A DNA stretch of 64,000 bases from Pseudoalteromonas arctica. GTDB taxonomy: Bacteria > Pseudomonadota > Gammaproteobacteria > Enterobacterales > Alteromonadaceae. Each line of letters starts with the position of its first letter. Within the stretch, counting starts at the first letter, position 1. Under the pieces are notes generated by a model. The model saw only the letters and a list, made by a program, of their open reading frames with translations, did no database searches and was not told the DNA's origin. Shown piece after piece: positions 56,853-64,000 of the stretch. The stretch spans positions 1 through 64,000 of the forward strand of contig NZ_JABBMT010000015.1 in the NCBI RefSeq assembly GCF_012927645.1, given 5' to 3'. The position numbers and the translations under genes were made by a program.

Positions 56853-57392
56853 ATGGCGAAACTGCATGAAGTATATAAAGACAAAGTAGTTGCTGAACTT
56901 CAAGAGAAGTTTGGTTTCAGCTCTGTCATGCAAGTCCCTCAGATCGAAAAGATCACATTGAATATGGGCGTGGGCGAAGCCCTAGCTGACAAGAAAATTC
57001 TAGACAACGCTGTTGCGGATCTAGAAGCAATCGCTGGTCAGAAGCCACTCATTACTAAAGCGCGCAAATCTGTTGCTGGCTTTAAAGTACGTGAAGGCTA
57101 CCCAATTGGTTGTAAAGTAACCCTACGCGGCGAGCGTATGTGGGACTTTTTTGAGCGTTTGGTTTCAATCGCTATCCCACGTATCCGTGACTTCCGTGGT
57201 GTGAGTGCTAAGTCTTTTGATGGACGTGGTAATTACAGCATGGGCGTACGTGAACAAATCATCTTCCCAGAAATTGATTATGATAAAGTAGACCGCGTGC
57301 GCGGTATGGATATCACAATCACTACATCTGCGAAATCAGATGAGGAAGGCCGTGCGTTGTTAGAAGCGTTTAACTTCCCATTCAAGAAATAA
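56853..57392 (+). CDS. rplE: 50S ribosomal protein L5
   Basis: 179 residues as in E. coli. Binds 5S rRNA in the central protuberance. [35 protein letters not shown] and [20 protein letters not shown] chose the second of two tandem ATG codons (56850, 56853) to match the family. In E. coli, S8 represses the operon at the start of this gene. Confidence 0.97.
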   Translation: MAKLHEVYKDKVVAELQEKFGFSSVMQVPQIEKITLNMGVGEALADKKILDNAVADLEAIAGQKPLITKARKSVAGFKVREGYPIGCKVTLRGERMWDFFERLVSIAIPRIRDFRGVSAKSFDGRGNYSMGVREQIIFPEIDYDKVDRVRGMDITITTSAKSDEEGRALLEAFNFPFKK

Positions 57393-57402
57393 GGGTAGGG
57401 TT

Positions 57403-57708
57403 ATGGCAAAGAATTCTATGAAAGCGCGCGAAGCAAAGCGCACGAAACTAGTTGCTCAGTTCGCTGAAAAGCGCGCAGCACTAAAAGCTATCATCAGTGA
57501 TGTGAAAACATCTGACGATGATCGTTGGGACGCGGTATTAAAGCTTCAAGCTTTACCACGTGATTCTAGCCCTGCACGTCAACGTAATCGTTGTAACATT
57601 ACGGGCCGCCCACATGGTTACCTTCGCAAATTCGGCATGAGCCGTATTAAAGTTCGCGAAGCAGCTATGCGCGGTGAAATTCCTGGCCTTAAAAAGGCTA
57701 GCTGGTAA
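57403..57708 (+). CDS. rpsN: 30S ribosomal protein S14
   Basis: 101 residues, the long zinc-free form as in E. coli. [17 protein letters not shown] and the [20 protein letters not shown] motif are conserved; only one Cys remains, so no zinc ribbon. Confidence 0.98.
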   Translation: MAKNSMKAREAKRTKLVAQFAEKRAALKAIISDVKTSDDDRWDAVLKLQALPRDSSPARQRNRCNITGRPHGYLRKFGMSRIKVREAAMRGEIPGLKKASW

Positions 57709-57729
57709 TAGAATCACGGGAGTAAGACT

Positions 57730-58122
57730 ATGAGCTTGCAAGATCCTATCGCGGATTTGTTCACACGTATCCGTAACGGTCAGTCAGCGAAGAAAGTATC
57801 TGTAACGATGCCTAATTCAAAACTGAAAGTAGCATTAGCTAAAGTATTAAAAGATGAAGGTTACATCACTGATTTCGCAGTAAACGGCGATGTTAAACCT
57901 GAGCTTTCTATCGAGTTGAAATACTTCGAAGGCAAAGCTGTTATTGAAAATATCCAGCGTGTTAGCCGCCCTGGTTTACGTATCTATAAGAGACGTGACG
58001 AATTACCTAAGGTAATGGGTGGTCTAGGTATCGCTATCGTATCAACTTCTAAAGGCCTAATGACAGACCGCGCCGCACGTAGTGCTGGTGTTGGTGGTGA
58101 AATCATTGGTTTTGTAGCTTAA
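57730..58122 (+). CDS. rpsH: 30S ribosomal protein S8
   Basis: 130 residues as in E. coli. Central-domain 16S rRNA binder and spc operon repressor in E. coli. [20 protein letters not shown] and [20 protein letters not shown]. Confidence 0.98.
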   Translation: MSLQDPIADLFTRIRNGQSAKKVSVTMPNSKLKVALAKVLKDEGYITDFAVNGDVKPELSIELKYFEGKAVIENIQRVSRPGLRIYKRRDELPKVMGGLGIAIVSTSKGLMTDRAARSAGVGGEIIGFVA

Positions 58123-58135
58123 TCGGAGGGGAACT

Positions 58136-58669
58136 ATGTCTCGCATAGCAAAGGCACCAATTAATGTTCCTGCCGGTGTAGAAGTTACATTAAAAGGCCA
58201 GGACATCACAGTTAAAGGCAAAAACGGCGAATTAACGCGTACAATCAACTCAGCAGTTGAAGTACAACTTAACGACAACGTTATTACAACTTTACCTCGT
58301 GAAGGCGTAGCCAATGCATGGGCACAAGCAGGTACTGCTCGCGCTCTAATCAACAACATGGTTGTTGGTACGCATGAAGGTTACGAGAAGAAACTTCAGT
58401 TAGTAGGCGTGGGTTACCGTGCTGCAGCTAAGGGTAAAACATTAGATTTAACTCTTGGTTTCTCACACCCCGTTAATTTCGCAGTTCCTGAAGGAATTAC
58501 GATTGAAACTCCAAGCCAAACAGAAGTTCTAGTTAAGGGCGTAGATAAGCAGTTAGTTGGTCAAACAGCTGCTAACATTCGTGCATACCGTAAACCTGAG
58601 CCTTATAAAGGTAAAGGTGTTCGTTATTCAGATGAGAATGTACGCCGTAAAGAGGCTAAGAAGAAGTAA
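58136..58669 (+). CDS. rplF: 50S ribosomal protein L6
   Basis: 177 residues as in E. coli. Near the GTPase-factor site. [32 protein letters not shown] and [15 protein letters not shown] are typical. GGAGG before the start. Confidence 0.98.
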   Translation: MSRIAKAPINVPAGVEVTLKGQDITVKGKNGELTRTINSAVEVQLNDNVITTLPREGVANAWAQAGTARALINNMVVGTHEGYEKKLQLVGVGYRAAAKGKTLDLTLGFSHPVNFAVPEGITIETPSQTEVLVKGVDKQLVGQTAANIRAYRKPEPYKGKGVRYSDENVRRKEAKKK

Positions 58670-58678
58670 GGTAAGACG

Positions 58679-59029
58679 ATGGATAAAAAAACAGCTCGTC
58701 TACGTCGTGCTAAACGCACTCGTAGAAATTATATTGAACAAGGCACAACGCGTCTTGTTATCCACCGCACGCCACGTCACATTTACGCTCAAGTTGTAAA
58801 CGCTGAGGGTAATGTACTGGCTGCTGCTTCTACTGTTGAGAAAGCTATTAGCGAAACAGTTAAAGGCACAGGCAACGTTGCAGCTGCACAAGCAGTTGGT
58901 AAAGCGGTTGCTGAACGTGCGGCTGACAAAGGCATCGAAAAGATTGCTTTTGATCGCAGTGGCTTTAAATATCACGGCCGTGTGAAGGCGCTAGCAGATG
59001 CTGCGCGTGAAGCCGGTTTGCAATTCTAG
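58679..59029 (+). CDS. rplR: 50S ribosomal protein L18
   Basis: 116 residues (E. coli 117). Brings 5S rRNA into the 50[21 protein letters not shown] with the basic N-terminus, and [20 protein letters not shown] at the end. Confidence 0.98.
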   Translation: MDKKTARLRRAKRTRRNYIEQGTTRLVIHRTPRHIYAQVVNAEGNVLAAASTVEKAISETVKGTGNVAAAQAVGKAVAERAADKGIEKIAFDRSGFKYHGRVKALADAAREAGLQF

Positions 59030-59038
59030 GAGTAGACA

Positions 59039-59545
59039 ATGGCTAACGTAGAAGCAAAGCAACAACAGCCTGATCTAGCTGAAAAGCTAATCGCGGTGAA
59101 CCGTGTGTCTAAAGTAGTTAAAGGTGGTCGTATCTTTAGCTTCACTGCACTAACTGTAGTTGGTGACGGCGCAGGTAAAGTAGGTTTCGGTTATGGTAAA
59201 GCACGTGAAGTTCCAGCTGCTATTCAAAAAGCAATGGAAAAAGCACGTCGTAACATGATCAACGTAGACCTAAATGGCAACACATTACAGCATCCTGTTA
59301 AAGGACGTCATGCTGGCTCTCTTGTGTTTATGAAACCAGCATCTGAAGGTACTGGTATCATCGCAGGTGGTGCTATGCGTGCAGTACTTGAAGTGACTGG
59401 TGTGCAGAACGTACTTTCTAAATGTTACGGTTCTACTAACCCGATCAACGTTGTACGTGCAACGATCTCAGCTCTTGAGAATATGAATTCTCCTCAGTCG
59501 ATCGCTGCAAAACGTGGTCTTCGAGTAGACGAGATTCTGGGGTAA
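59039..59545 (+). CDS. rpsE: 30S ribosomal protein S5
   Basis: 168 residues (E. coli 167). mRNA entry and decoding fidelity. [20 protein letters not shown] is the loop where spectinomycin-resistance changes occur in other species; it looks wild type. [19 protein letters not shown] follows. Confidence 0.98.
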   Translation: MANVEAKQQQPDLAEKLIAVNRVSKVVKGGRIFSFTALTVVGDGAGKVGFGYGKAREVPAAIQKAMEKARRNMINVDLNGNTLQHPVKGRHAGSLVFMKPASEGTGIIAGGAMRAVLEVTGVQNVLSKCYGSTNPINVVRATISALENMNSPQSIAAKRGLRVDEILG

Positions 59546-59548
59546 ACC

Positions 59549-59731
59549 ATGGCTAATAAAACTGTAAAAGTAACACAAGTAAAGAGCTCTATCGGTCGTT
59601 TACCGAAACATAAAGCTACATTACGCGGTCTTGGTTTACGTCGTATCAATCACACTGTTGAGTTAGAAGACACAGCATGTGTACGTGGTATGATCAACCA
59701 AGTTTCATACATGGTTAAGGTTGAGGGGTAA
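59549..59731 (+). CDS. rpmD: 50S ribosomal protein L30
   Basis: 60 residues (E. coli 59). Short-form bacterial L30: [20 protein letters not shown] and [18 protein letters not shown]. Three bp after rpsE, so tightly coupled. Confidence 0.98.
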   Translation: MANKTVKVTQVKSSIGRLPKHKATLRGLGLRRINHTVELEDTACVRGMINQVSYMVKVEG

Positions 59732-59736
59732 TTCGA

Positions 59737-60171
59737 ATGCATTTGAATACACTTTCTCCTGCTGCAGGTTCTAAATCTGCTCCAAAACGTGTTGGTCGTG
59801 GTATCGGTTCTGGTCTTGGTAAGACTGGTGGCCGTGGTCACAAAGGTCAAAAATCACGTTCTGGCGGTAAAGTACGCGTTGGTTTTGAAGGCGGTCAAAT
59901 GCCTATGCAACGTCGTCTACCTAAGTTTGGTTTCACTTCTCGCAAATCTTTAGTATCTGCAGAAATTAACCTATACGAAATCGCTAAAGTAGAAGGCGAT
60001 GTGGTAGACCTAGGTACGTTACAGGCAGCTGGTCTAGTTAAAAAGAACGTTCTGTTCGTTAAAGTTGTTAAATCTGGCGAAGTTTCACGCGCTGTTACCG
60101 TTAAAGGCCTTAAAGCCTCTAAAGGTGCACGCGAAGCTATCGAAGCCGCCGGAGGCAAGGTAGAAGACTAA
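59737..60171 (+). CDS. rplO: 50S ribosomal protein L15
   Basis: 144 residues as in E. coli. Late 50S assembly. The Gly-rich [20 protein letters not shown] and [19 protein letters not shown] regions are intact. Confidence 0.98.
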   Translation: MHLNTLSPAAGSKSAPKRVGRGIGSGLGKTGGRGHKGQKSRSGGKVRVGFEGGQMPMQRRLPKFGFTSRKSLVSAEINLYEIAKVEGDVVDLGTLQAAGLVKKNVLFVKVVKSGEVSRAVTVKGLKASKGAREAIEAAGGKVED

Positions 60172-60181
60172 GGAAGTACTA

Positions 60182-61510
60182 ATGGCTAAACCAGGTCAAG
60201 ATACACAAAGTGCACAAAGTGGGCTTTCGGAATTGAAACGCCGATTACTATTCGTATTAGGCGCTATCATTATTTACCGTCTAGGTTCATTTGTGCCAAT
60301 CCCTGGGATTGACGCCGCTGTACTTGCCGATTTCTTCGAGCAACAAAAGGGCACCATTGTTGAAATGTTTAACATGTTCAGCGGTGGTGCGCTTGAGCGC
60401 GCTTCGGTGCTAGCACTGGGTATAATGCCTTACATCACAGCTTCAATTATTACGCAACTATTAACGCATATGTATCCGCCGTTTATAGAGCTTAAAAAAG
60501 AAGGTGAACAAGGTCGTAAGAAAATTAGCCAGTACACACGCTACGGCACGCTCTTGCTTGCTACTATCCAATCAATCGGTATTGCCACAAGCTTACCGGG
60601 TATGATGGACGGGTTAGTTGTTAACCCAGGTCTCGGTTTCTATTTCACCGCAGTGGTGAGTTTAGTAACTGGTACTATGTTCCTGATGTGGTTGGGCGAG
60701 CAAATAACTGAACGTGGTATCGGTAACGGTATCTCAGTTCTAATATTTGTTGGTATTGTAGCTAACCTGCCGTCTGCTATTGGTTCGACAGCCGAAATGG
60801 CGCGCCAAGGTGATTTACATGTTTTAGCACTGTTATTGATTGCGGTAATCGTATTCGCTGTTACTTATCTTGTAGTGTTCTTTGAACGTGGTCAACGTCG
60901 TATCGTCGTTAACTACGCAAAGCGTCAACAAGGTCGTCAAGTATTTGCTGCCCAAAGCACGCATTTACCACTAAAAGTAAACATGGCGGGTGTTATTCCA
61001 CCAATCTTTGCTAGCAGTATAATTCTGTTCCCTGGTACTATTGCCAGCTGGTTCGGCCAGGGTGAAGGTCCGGTCGCTGATGTGCTACAAGCGATTGCTA
61101 CAACGTTGACTCCAGGTCAGCCTTTGTATGCACTAGTTTTAGCCGCGGCTATTATCTTCTTCTGCTTTTTCTACACAGCGTTGGTTTTTAACCCACGTGA
61201 AACAGCAGATAACCTGAAAAAATCTGGCGCATTTATCCCAGGTATTCGTCCAGGCGAGCAGACATCGAAATACATTGATAAAGTGATGACACGCCTGACA
61301 TTGGCAGGTGCTTTGTATATAACCTTTATCTGTCTGGTGCCCGAATTCATGACCATGGCATGGCAAACGCCATTCTACTTCGGCGGTACATCAATTTTGA
61401 TTATCGTTGTTGTGATCATGGACTTTATGGCACAAGTACAGACTCATATGATGTCTCATCAATATGATTCTGTGCTGAAAAAAGCGAACCTTAAAGGCTA
61501 CGGTCGATAA
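60182..61510 (+). CDS. secY: Preprotein translocase subunit SecY
   Basis: 442 residues (E. coli 443), ten membrane helices. Core of the SecYEG protein-conducting channel in the inner membrane. Conserved: lateral-gate and plug region around [37 protein letters not shown], cytosolic loop [20 protein letters not shown] and the C-terminal [20 protein letters not shown]. Normal position after rplO. Confidence 0.98.
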   Translation: MAKPGQDTQSAQSGLSELKRRLLFVLGAIIIYRLGSFVPIPGIDAAVLADFFEQQKGTIVEMFNMFSGGALERASVLALGIMPYITASIITQLLTHMYPPFIELKKEGEQGRKKISQYTRYGTLLLATIQSIGIATSLPGMMDGLVVNPGLGFYFTAVVSLVTGTMFLMWLGEQITERGIGNGISVLIFVGIVANLPSAIGSTAEMARQGDLHVLALLLIAVIVFAVTYLVVFFERGQRRIVVNYAKRQQGRQVFAAQSTHLPLKVNMAGVIPPIFASSIILFPGTIASWFGQGEGPVADVLQAIATTLTPGQPLYALVLAAAIIFFCFFYTALVFNPRETADNLKKSGAFIPGIRPGEQTSKYIDKVMTRLTLAGALYITFICLVPEFMTMAWQTPFYFGGTSILIIVVVIMDFMAQVQTHMMSHQYDSVLKKANLKGYGR

Positions 61511-61532
61511 GGTCAGTTTACGGAGTTGAGCA

Positions 61533-61646
61533 ATGAAAGTACGTGCTTCCGTTAAGAAAATATGCCGTAACTGTAAAGTTATTAAACGTGCCGGTGTTGT
61601 ACGTGTAATTTGCAGTGAGCCTAAGCATAAGCAAAGGCAAGGTTAA
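61533..61646 (+). CDS. rpmJ: 50S ribosomal protein L36 (zinc-binding form)
   Basis: 37 residues. [19 protein letters not shown] is the L36 signature. Zinc ligands Cys11, Cys14, Cys27 and His32 are all kept, so this is the C+ paralogue. One residue shorter than E. coli RpmJ (SEPKH instead of SAEPKH). GGAG-type ribosome binding site upstream. Last gene of the spc operon. Confidence 0.97.
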   Translation: MKVRASVKKICRNCKVIKRAGVVRVICSEPKHKQRQG

Positions 61647-61659
61647 TTAATAAGTCGTG

Positions 61660-61681
61660 CAGGCTGAGGTTTCTCGGCCTG
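61660..61681 (+). terminator. Hairpin after rpmJ
   Basis: CAGGCTGAG pairs with CTCGGCCTG (nine pairs including one T-G, loop GTTT), followed by TGTTTTC. A terminator or attenuator between spc and alpha operons. Confidence 0.6.
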
Positions 61682-61689
61682 TGTTTTCA

Positions 61690-61785
61690 ATTGTGATTTG
61701 GTCTTCGTTTGAGTATCCTTACGGGCTCTTCAAACAGATGATAACCAAATTCAAATATAGGAGATGTGTTAGTGGCCCGTATCGC
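61690..61785 (+). promoter_or_regulatory. Alpha operon leader pseudoknot (S4-binding, Alpha_RBS-like)
   Basis: Outer helix ATTTGGT/ACCAAAT (61696-61702 with 61744-61750), inner helix GTTTGA/TCAAAC (61707-61712 with 61730-61735), and the loop ACGGGC (61721-61726) complementary to GCCCGT just after the rpsM start (61775-61780). The segment GAGTATCC..ACGGGC and this long-range pairing match the known E. coli alpha-operon pseudoknot at which S4 represses translation. Confidence 0.8.
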
Positions 61786-62128
61786 TGGCATTAACGTCCC
61801 TGATCATAAACATGCAGTTATTGGTTTAACAGCTATTTATGGCATAGGTAAGACTCGCTCTAAGGCTATCTTAGTAGCGACTGGTATCGCCGAAACCACA
61901 AAAATCGGTGAACTTTCAGACGAAACACTTGACGTATTGCGTGAAGCAGTTGGCAAGTACACTGTAGAAGGTGATCTTCGTCGTGAAGTTACTTTGAATA
62001 TCAAGCGCCTTATGGATCTTGGTTGTTACCGTGGCCTACGTCACCGTCGCTCTTTACCACTACGTGGTCAAAGAACAAAGACTAACGCGCGTACCCGTAA
62101 GGGTCCTCGTAAGCCTATTAAGCGATAA
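61772..62128 (+). CDS. rpsM: 30S ribosomal protein S13
   Basis: 118 residues as in E. coli. 30S head, contacts P-site tRNA and 50S. Starts at GTG 61772 (as E. coli rpsM does) with AGGAG upstream, not at GTG 61766. [34 protein letters not shown] and the tail [18 protein letters not shown] are typical. Confidence 0.97.
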   Translation: MARIAGINVPDHKHAVIGLTAIYGIGKTRSKAILVATGIAETTKIGELSDETLDVLREAVGKYTVEGDLRREVTLNIKRLMDLGCYRGLRHRRSLPLRGQRTKTNARTRKGPRKPIKR

Positions 62129-62140
62129 GGGGATAGTATT

Positions 62141-62527
62141 ATGGCTAAGACACCAATTCGTCGTAAAAAGGTTAAAAAGCAAGTTGCTGATGGTATGGCT
62201 CATGTTCATGCTTCTTTCAACAACACTATTGTTACAATTACCGACCGTCAAGGTAATGCACTATCATGGGCTACTGCCGGTGGTTCAGGTTTCCGTGGTT
62301 CACGTAAATCTACACCATTCGCTGCTCAGGTTGCTGCAGAGCGTGCAGGTACTGCTGCTCAAGAATACGGTTTAAAAAATCTAGAAGTGTTCATCAAAGG
62401 TCCAGGTCCAGGTCGTGAATCTGCTGTACGTGCTTTGAATGCTGCTGGTTACCGTATCACCAACATCACTGATGTGACGCCAATACCACACAATGGTTGT
62501 CGTCCACCGAAGAAACGTCGCGTTTAA
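62141..62527 (+). CDS. rpsK: 30S ribosomal protein S11
   Basis: 128 residues (E. coli 129). Platform protein near the Shine-Dalgarno duplex. [39 protein letters not shown] and [15 protein letters not shown] are conserved. Confidence 0.98.
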
Positions 62528-62548
62528 CAATAGGTTAGGAGAAATAAC

Positions 62549-63169
62549 ATGGCAAGATATTTGGGCCCTAAGCTCAAGCTGAGTCGTCGTGAAGGTACTG
62601 ACCTGTTCCTTAAGAGCGGCGTAAGAGCTATCGACTCTAAGTGTAAACTTGAGACTGCACCTGGTCAGCACGGCGCTCGTAAAGGTCGCTTATCTGATTA
62701 CGGTTTACAATTACGTGAAAAGCAAAAAGTACGTCGTATCTACGGTGTATTAGAAAAGCAATTCCGTAACTACTACAAAGAAGCTGCTCGCCTTAAGGGT
62801 AACACGGGTGAAAACTTGTTACAGCTTTTAGAGCAACGTTTAGACAATGTTGTATACCGCATGGGTTTTGCAAGCACACGTGCTGAAGCACGTCAGTTAG
62901 TAAGCCACAAAGCGGTTTTAGTTAATGGTCGTGTAGTGAACATTCCTTCATTCGTAATTACTCCAGAAGATGTAGTAGTTATCCGTGAAAAGTCTAAGAC
63001 ACAAGCTCGTATCATCGCTGCTCTAGAACTAGCCGAGCAACGTGAAAAACCGACTTGGGTTGAAGTTGACGGTAAGAAAATGGAAGGTAATTTCAAACGC
63101 CTACCAGAGCGTTCAGACCTGTCTGCGGACATCAATGAACAACTAATCGTCGAACTTTACTCTAAGTAA
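62549..63169 (+). CDS. rpsD: 30S ribosomal protein S4
   Basis: 206 residues as in E. coli. 16S assembly initiator and alpha operon repressor through the leader at 61690. [21 protein letters not shown]4 RNA-binding motif [20 protein letters not shown] and [18 protein letters not shown]. The N-terminus lacks the zinc Cys cluster. Confidence 0.98.
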   Translation: MARYLGPKLKLSRREGTDLFLKSGVRAIDSKCKLETAPGQHGARKGRLSDYGLQLREKQKVRRIYGVLEKQFRNYYKEAARLKGNTGENLLQLLEQRLDNVVYRMGFASTRAEARQLVSHKAVLVNGRVVNIPSFVITPEDVVVIREKSKTQARIIAALELAEQREKPTWVEVDGKKMEGNFKRLPERSDLSADINEQLIVELYSK

Positions 63170-63193
63170 AGTTAAGAGTTAAGAGAGGATAAA

Positions 63194-64000
63194 ATGCAGG
63201 GTTCTGTTACAGAATTTCTAAAACCAAGGTTAGTCGATATCGACGCTATTAACCCAACTCGTTCTAAAGTAGTTTTAGAGCCATTAGAGCGTGGCTTTGG
63301 CCATACTCTTGGGAATGCCTTACGCCGTATACTTCTTTCGTCAATGCCTGGATGTGCAGTAACCGAAGTTGAAATCGACGGTGTGTTGCACGAGTACAGC
63401 GCGAAAGAAGGCGTACAAGAAGACATCATTGAAATTCTGTTAAATCTTAAAGGTCTAGCAGTTACTTTGGAAGGTAAAGATGAAGTTTTTCTTACCCTGA
63501 CTAAGTCTGGTGTAGGCCCTGTGACTGCGGCTGATATTCAGCACGACGGCGATGTAACCATTGCTAACCCAGAGCATATTATTTGTCATTTAACGGCAGA
63601 TAATAGCACGATCAGCATGCGAATTCGTGTTGAACGTGGTCGTGGGTATGTGCCGGCATCTAGCCGTTTATCCTCTGATGACGATGAGCGTCCAATTGGT
63701 AGATTGTTGCTTGATGCATCATTTAGCCCAGTTGAACGTATTGCGTACTCGGTTGAATCAGCACGTGTTGAACAACGTACAGACTTAGACAAGTTAATCA
63801 TTGATATGGAAACAAACGGCACTATAGATCCAGAAGAAGCGATCCGCCGTGCGTCGACTATCTTAGCTGAGCAGCTAGAAGCATTCGTAGACTTACGTGA
63901 TGTTACTGAGCCAGAAGAGAAAGAAGAGAAGCCAGAATTCGATCCTATTCTACTTCGTCCAGTTGATGATCTTGAACTAACAGTGCGTTCAGCAAACTGT
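63194..64000 (+). CDS. rpoA: RNA polymerase alpha subunit, 3' partial
   Basis: 269 codons visible to the window end; the full protein is about 329. The N-terminal domain (dimerisation and assembly) is complete: [54 protein letters not shown]. The linker [19 protein letters not shown] and the beginning of the C-terminal DNA-binding domain ([10 protein letters not shown]) are seen before the cut. AGAGGA precedes ATG 63194. rplQ should follow outside. Confidence 0.97.
   Translation, partial: MQGSVTEFLKPRLVDIDAINPTRSKVVLEPLERGFGHTLGNALRRILLSSMPGCAVTEVEIDGVLHEYSAKEGVQEDIIEILLNLKGLAVTLEGKDEVFLTLTKSGVGPVTAADIQHDGDVTIANPEHIICHLTADNSTISMRIRVERGRGYVPASSRLSSDDDERPIGRLLLDASFSPVERIAYSVESARVEQRTDLDKLIIDMETNGTIDPEEAIRRASTILAEQLEAFVDLRDVTEPEEKEEKPEFDPILLRPVDDLELTVRSANC

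Overview
The window is a chromosomal segment of a marine gammaproteobacterium, most likely Pseudoalteromonas or a close Alteromonadales relative. The ribosomal proteins, SecY, RpoA, OmpR/EnvZ, PlsB, SpeA and SpeE are of the E. coli type with the usual gammaproteobacterial gene order. The DNA is AT-rich outside the ribosomal genes. The accessory content (LodA-like oxidase, double-glycine peptide cassette, AtoE, PhoD, ABC/M1-peptidase fusion) fits that group. The genus is inferred, not proven. I saw no rRNA, tRNA, CRISPR array or intact insertion sequence.

Region 1 (1-4240) is a peptide-secretion cassette: an HlyD-type adaptor that has lost its central part, a 70-aa glycine-rich double-glycine precursor, a 55-aa two-helix candidate immunity protein, an unknown 116-aa protein and a C39-peptidase ABC exporter. 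Region 2 (4256-13171) is housekeeping: AtoE-type carrier, CheV, a K+ channel with RCK domain, an alpha/beta hydrolase, an EVE protein, TesB and PlsB.

Region 3 (13374-18609) is the S10 operon, rpsJ to rpsQ, with its promoter, a structured leader and a strong terminator. Region 5 (55884-64000) is the spc operon (rplN to rpmJ) followed by the alpha operon (rpsM, rpsK, rpsD and partial rpoA), with a recognisable alpha-operon S4 pseudoknot. In most gammaproteobacteria these operons are adjacent. Here about 37.5 kb separates rpsQ from rplN.

Region 4 (18610-55865) is that interposed block. Functional modules include OmpR/EnvZ, a methyl-accepting chemotaxis protein, SpeE/SpeA for polyamines, an acyltransferase, a mechanosensitive channel, ChrA, an OmpA-like lipoprotein, ABC exporters, PhoD, a nitroreductase, two Bor-like lipoproteins and AsmA. 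It also holds many decaying genes: an endonuclease I tail, an alpha/beta hydrolase with a homopolymer frameshift, a LodB-like flavoprotein broken by an 11-bp repeat expansion and a stop codon, and remnants of ArsR, XRE, aldo-keto reductase and LysE-type genes. A 13-copy heptamer repeat lies near its left end.

The most unusual intact gene is a 1006-aa fusion of a catalase-like haem domain to a LodA-like cysteine tryptophylquinone oxidase. It sits next to its broken LodB-like maturase and a secreted c-type cytochrome. The second notable locus is the peptide cassette, whose immunity-sized gene is under 60 codons.
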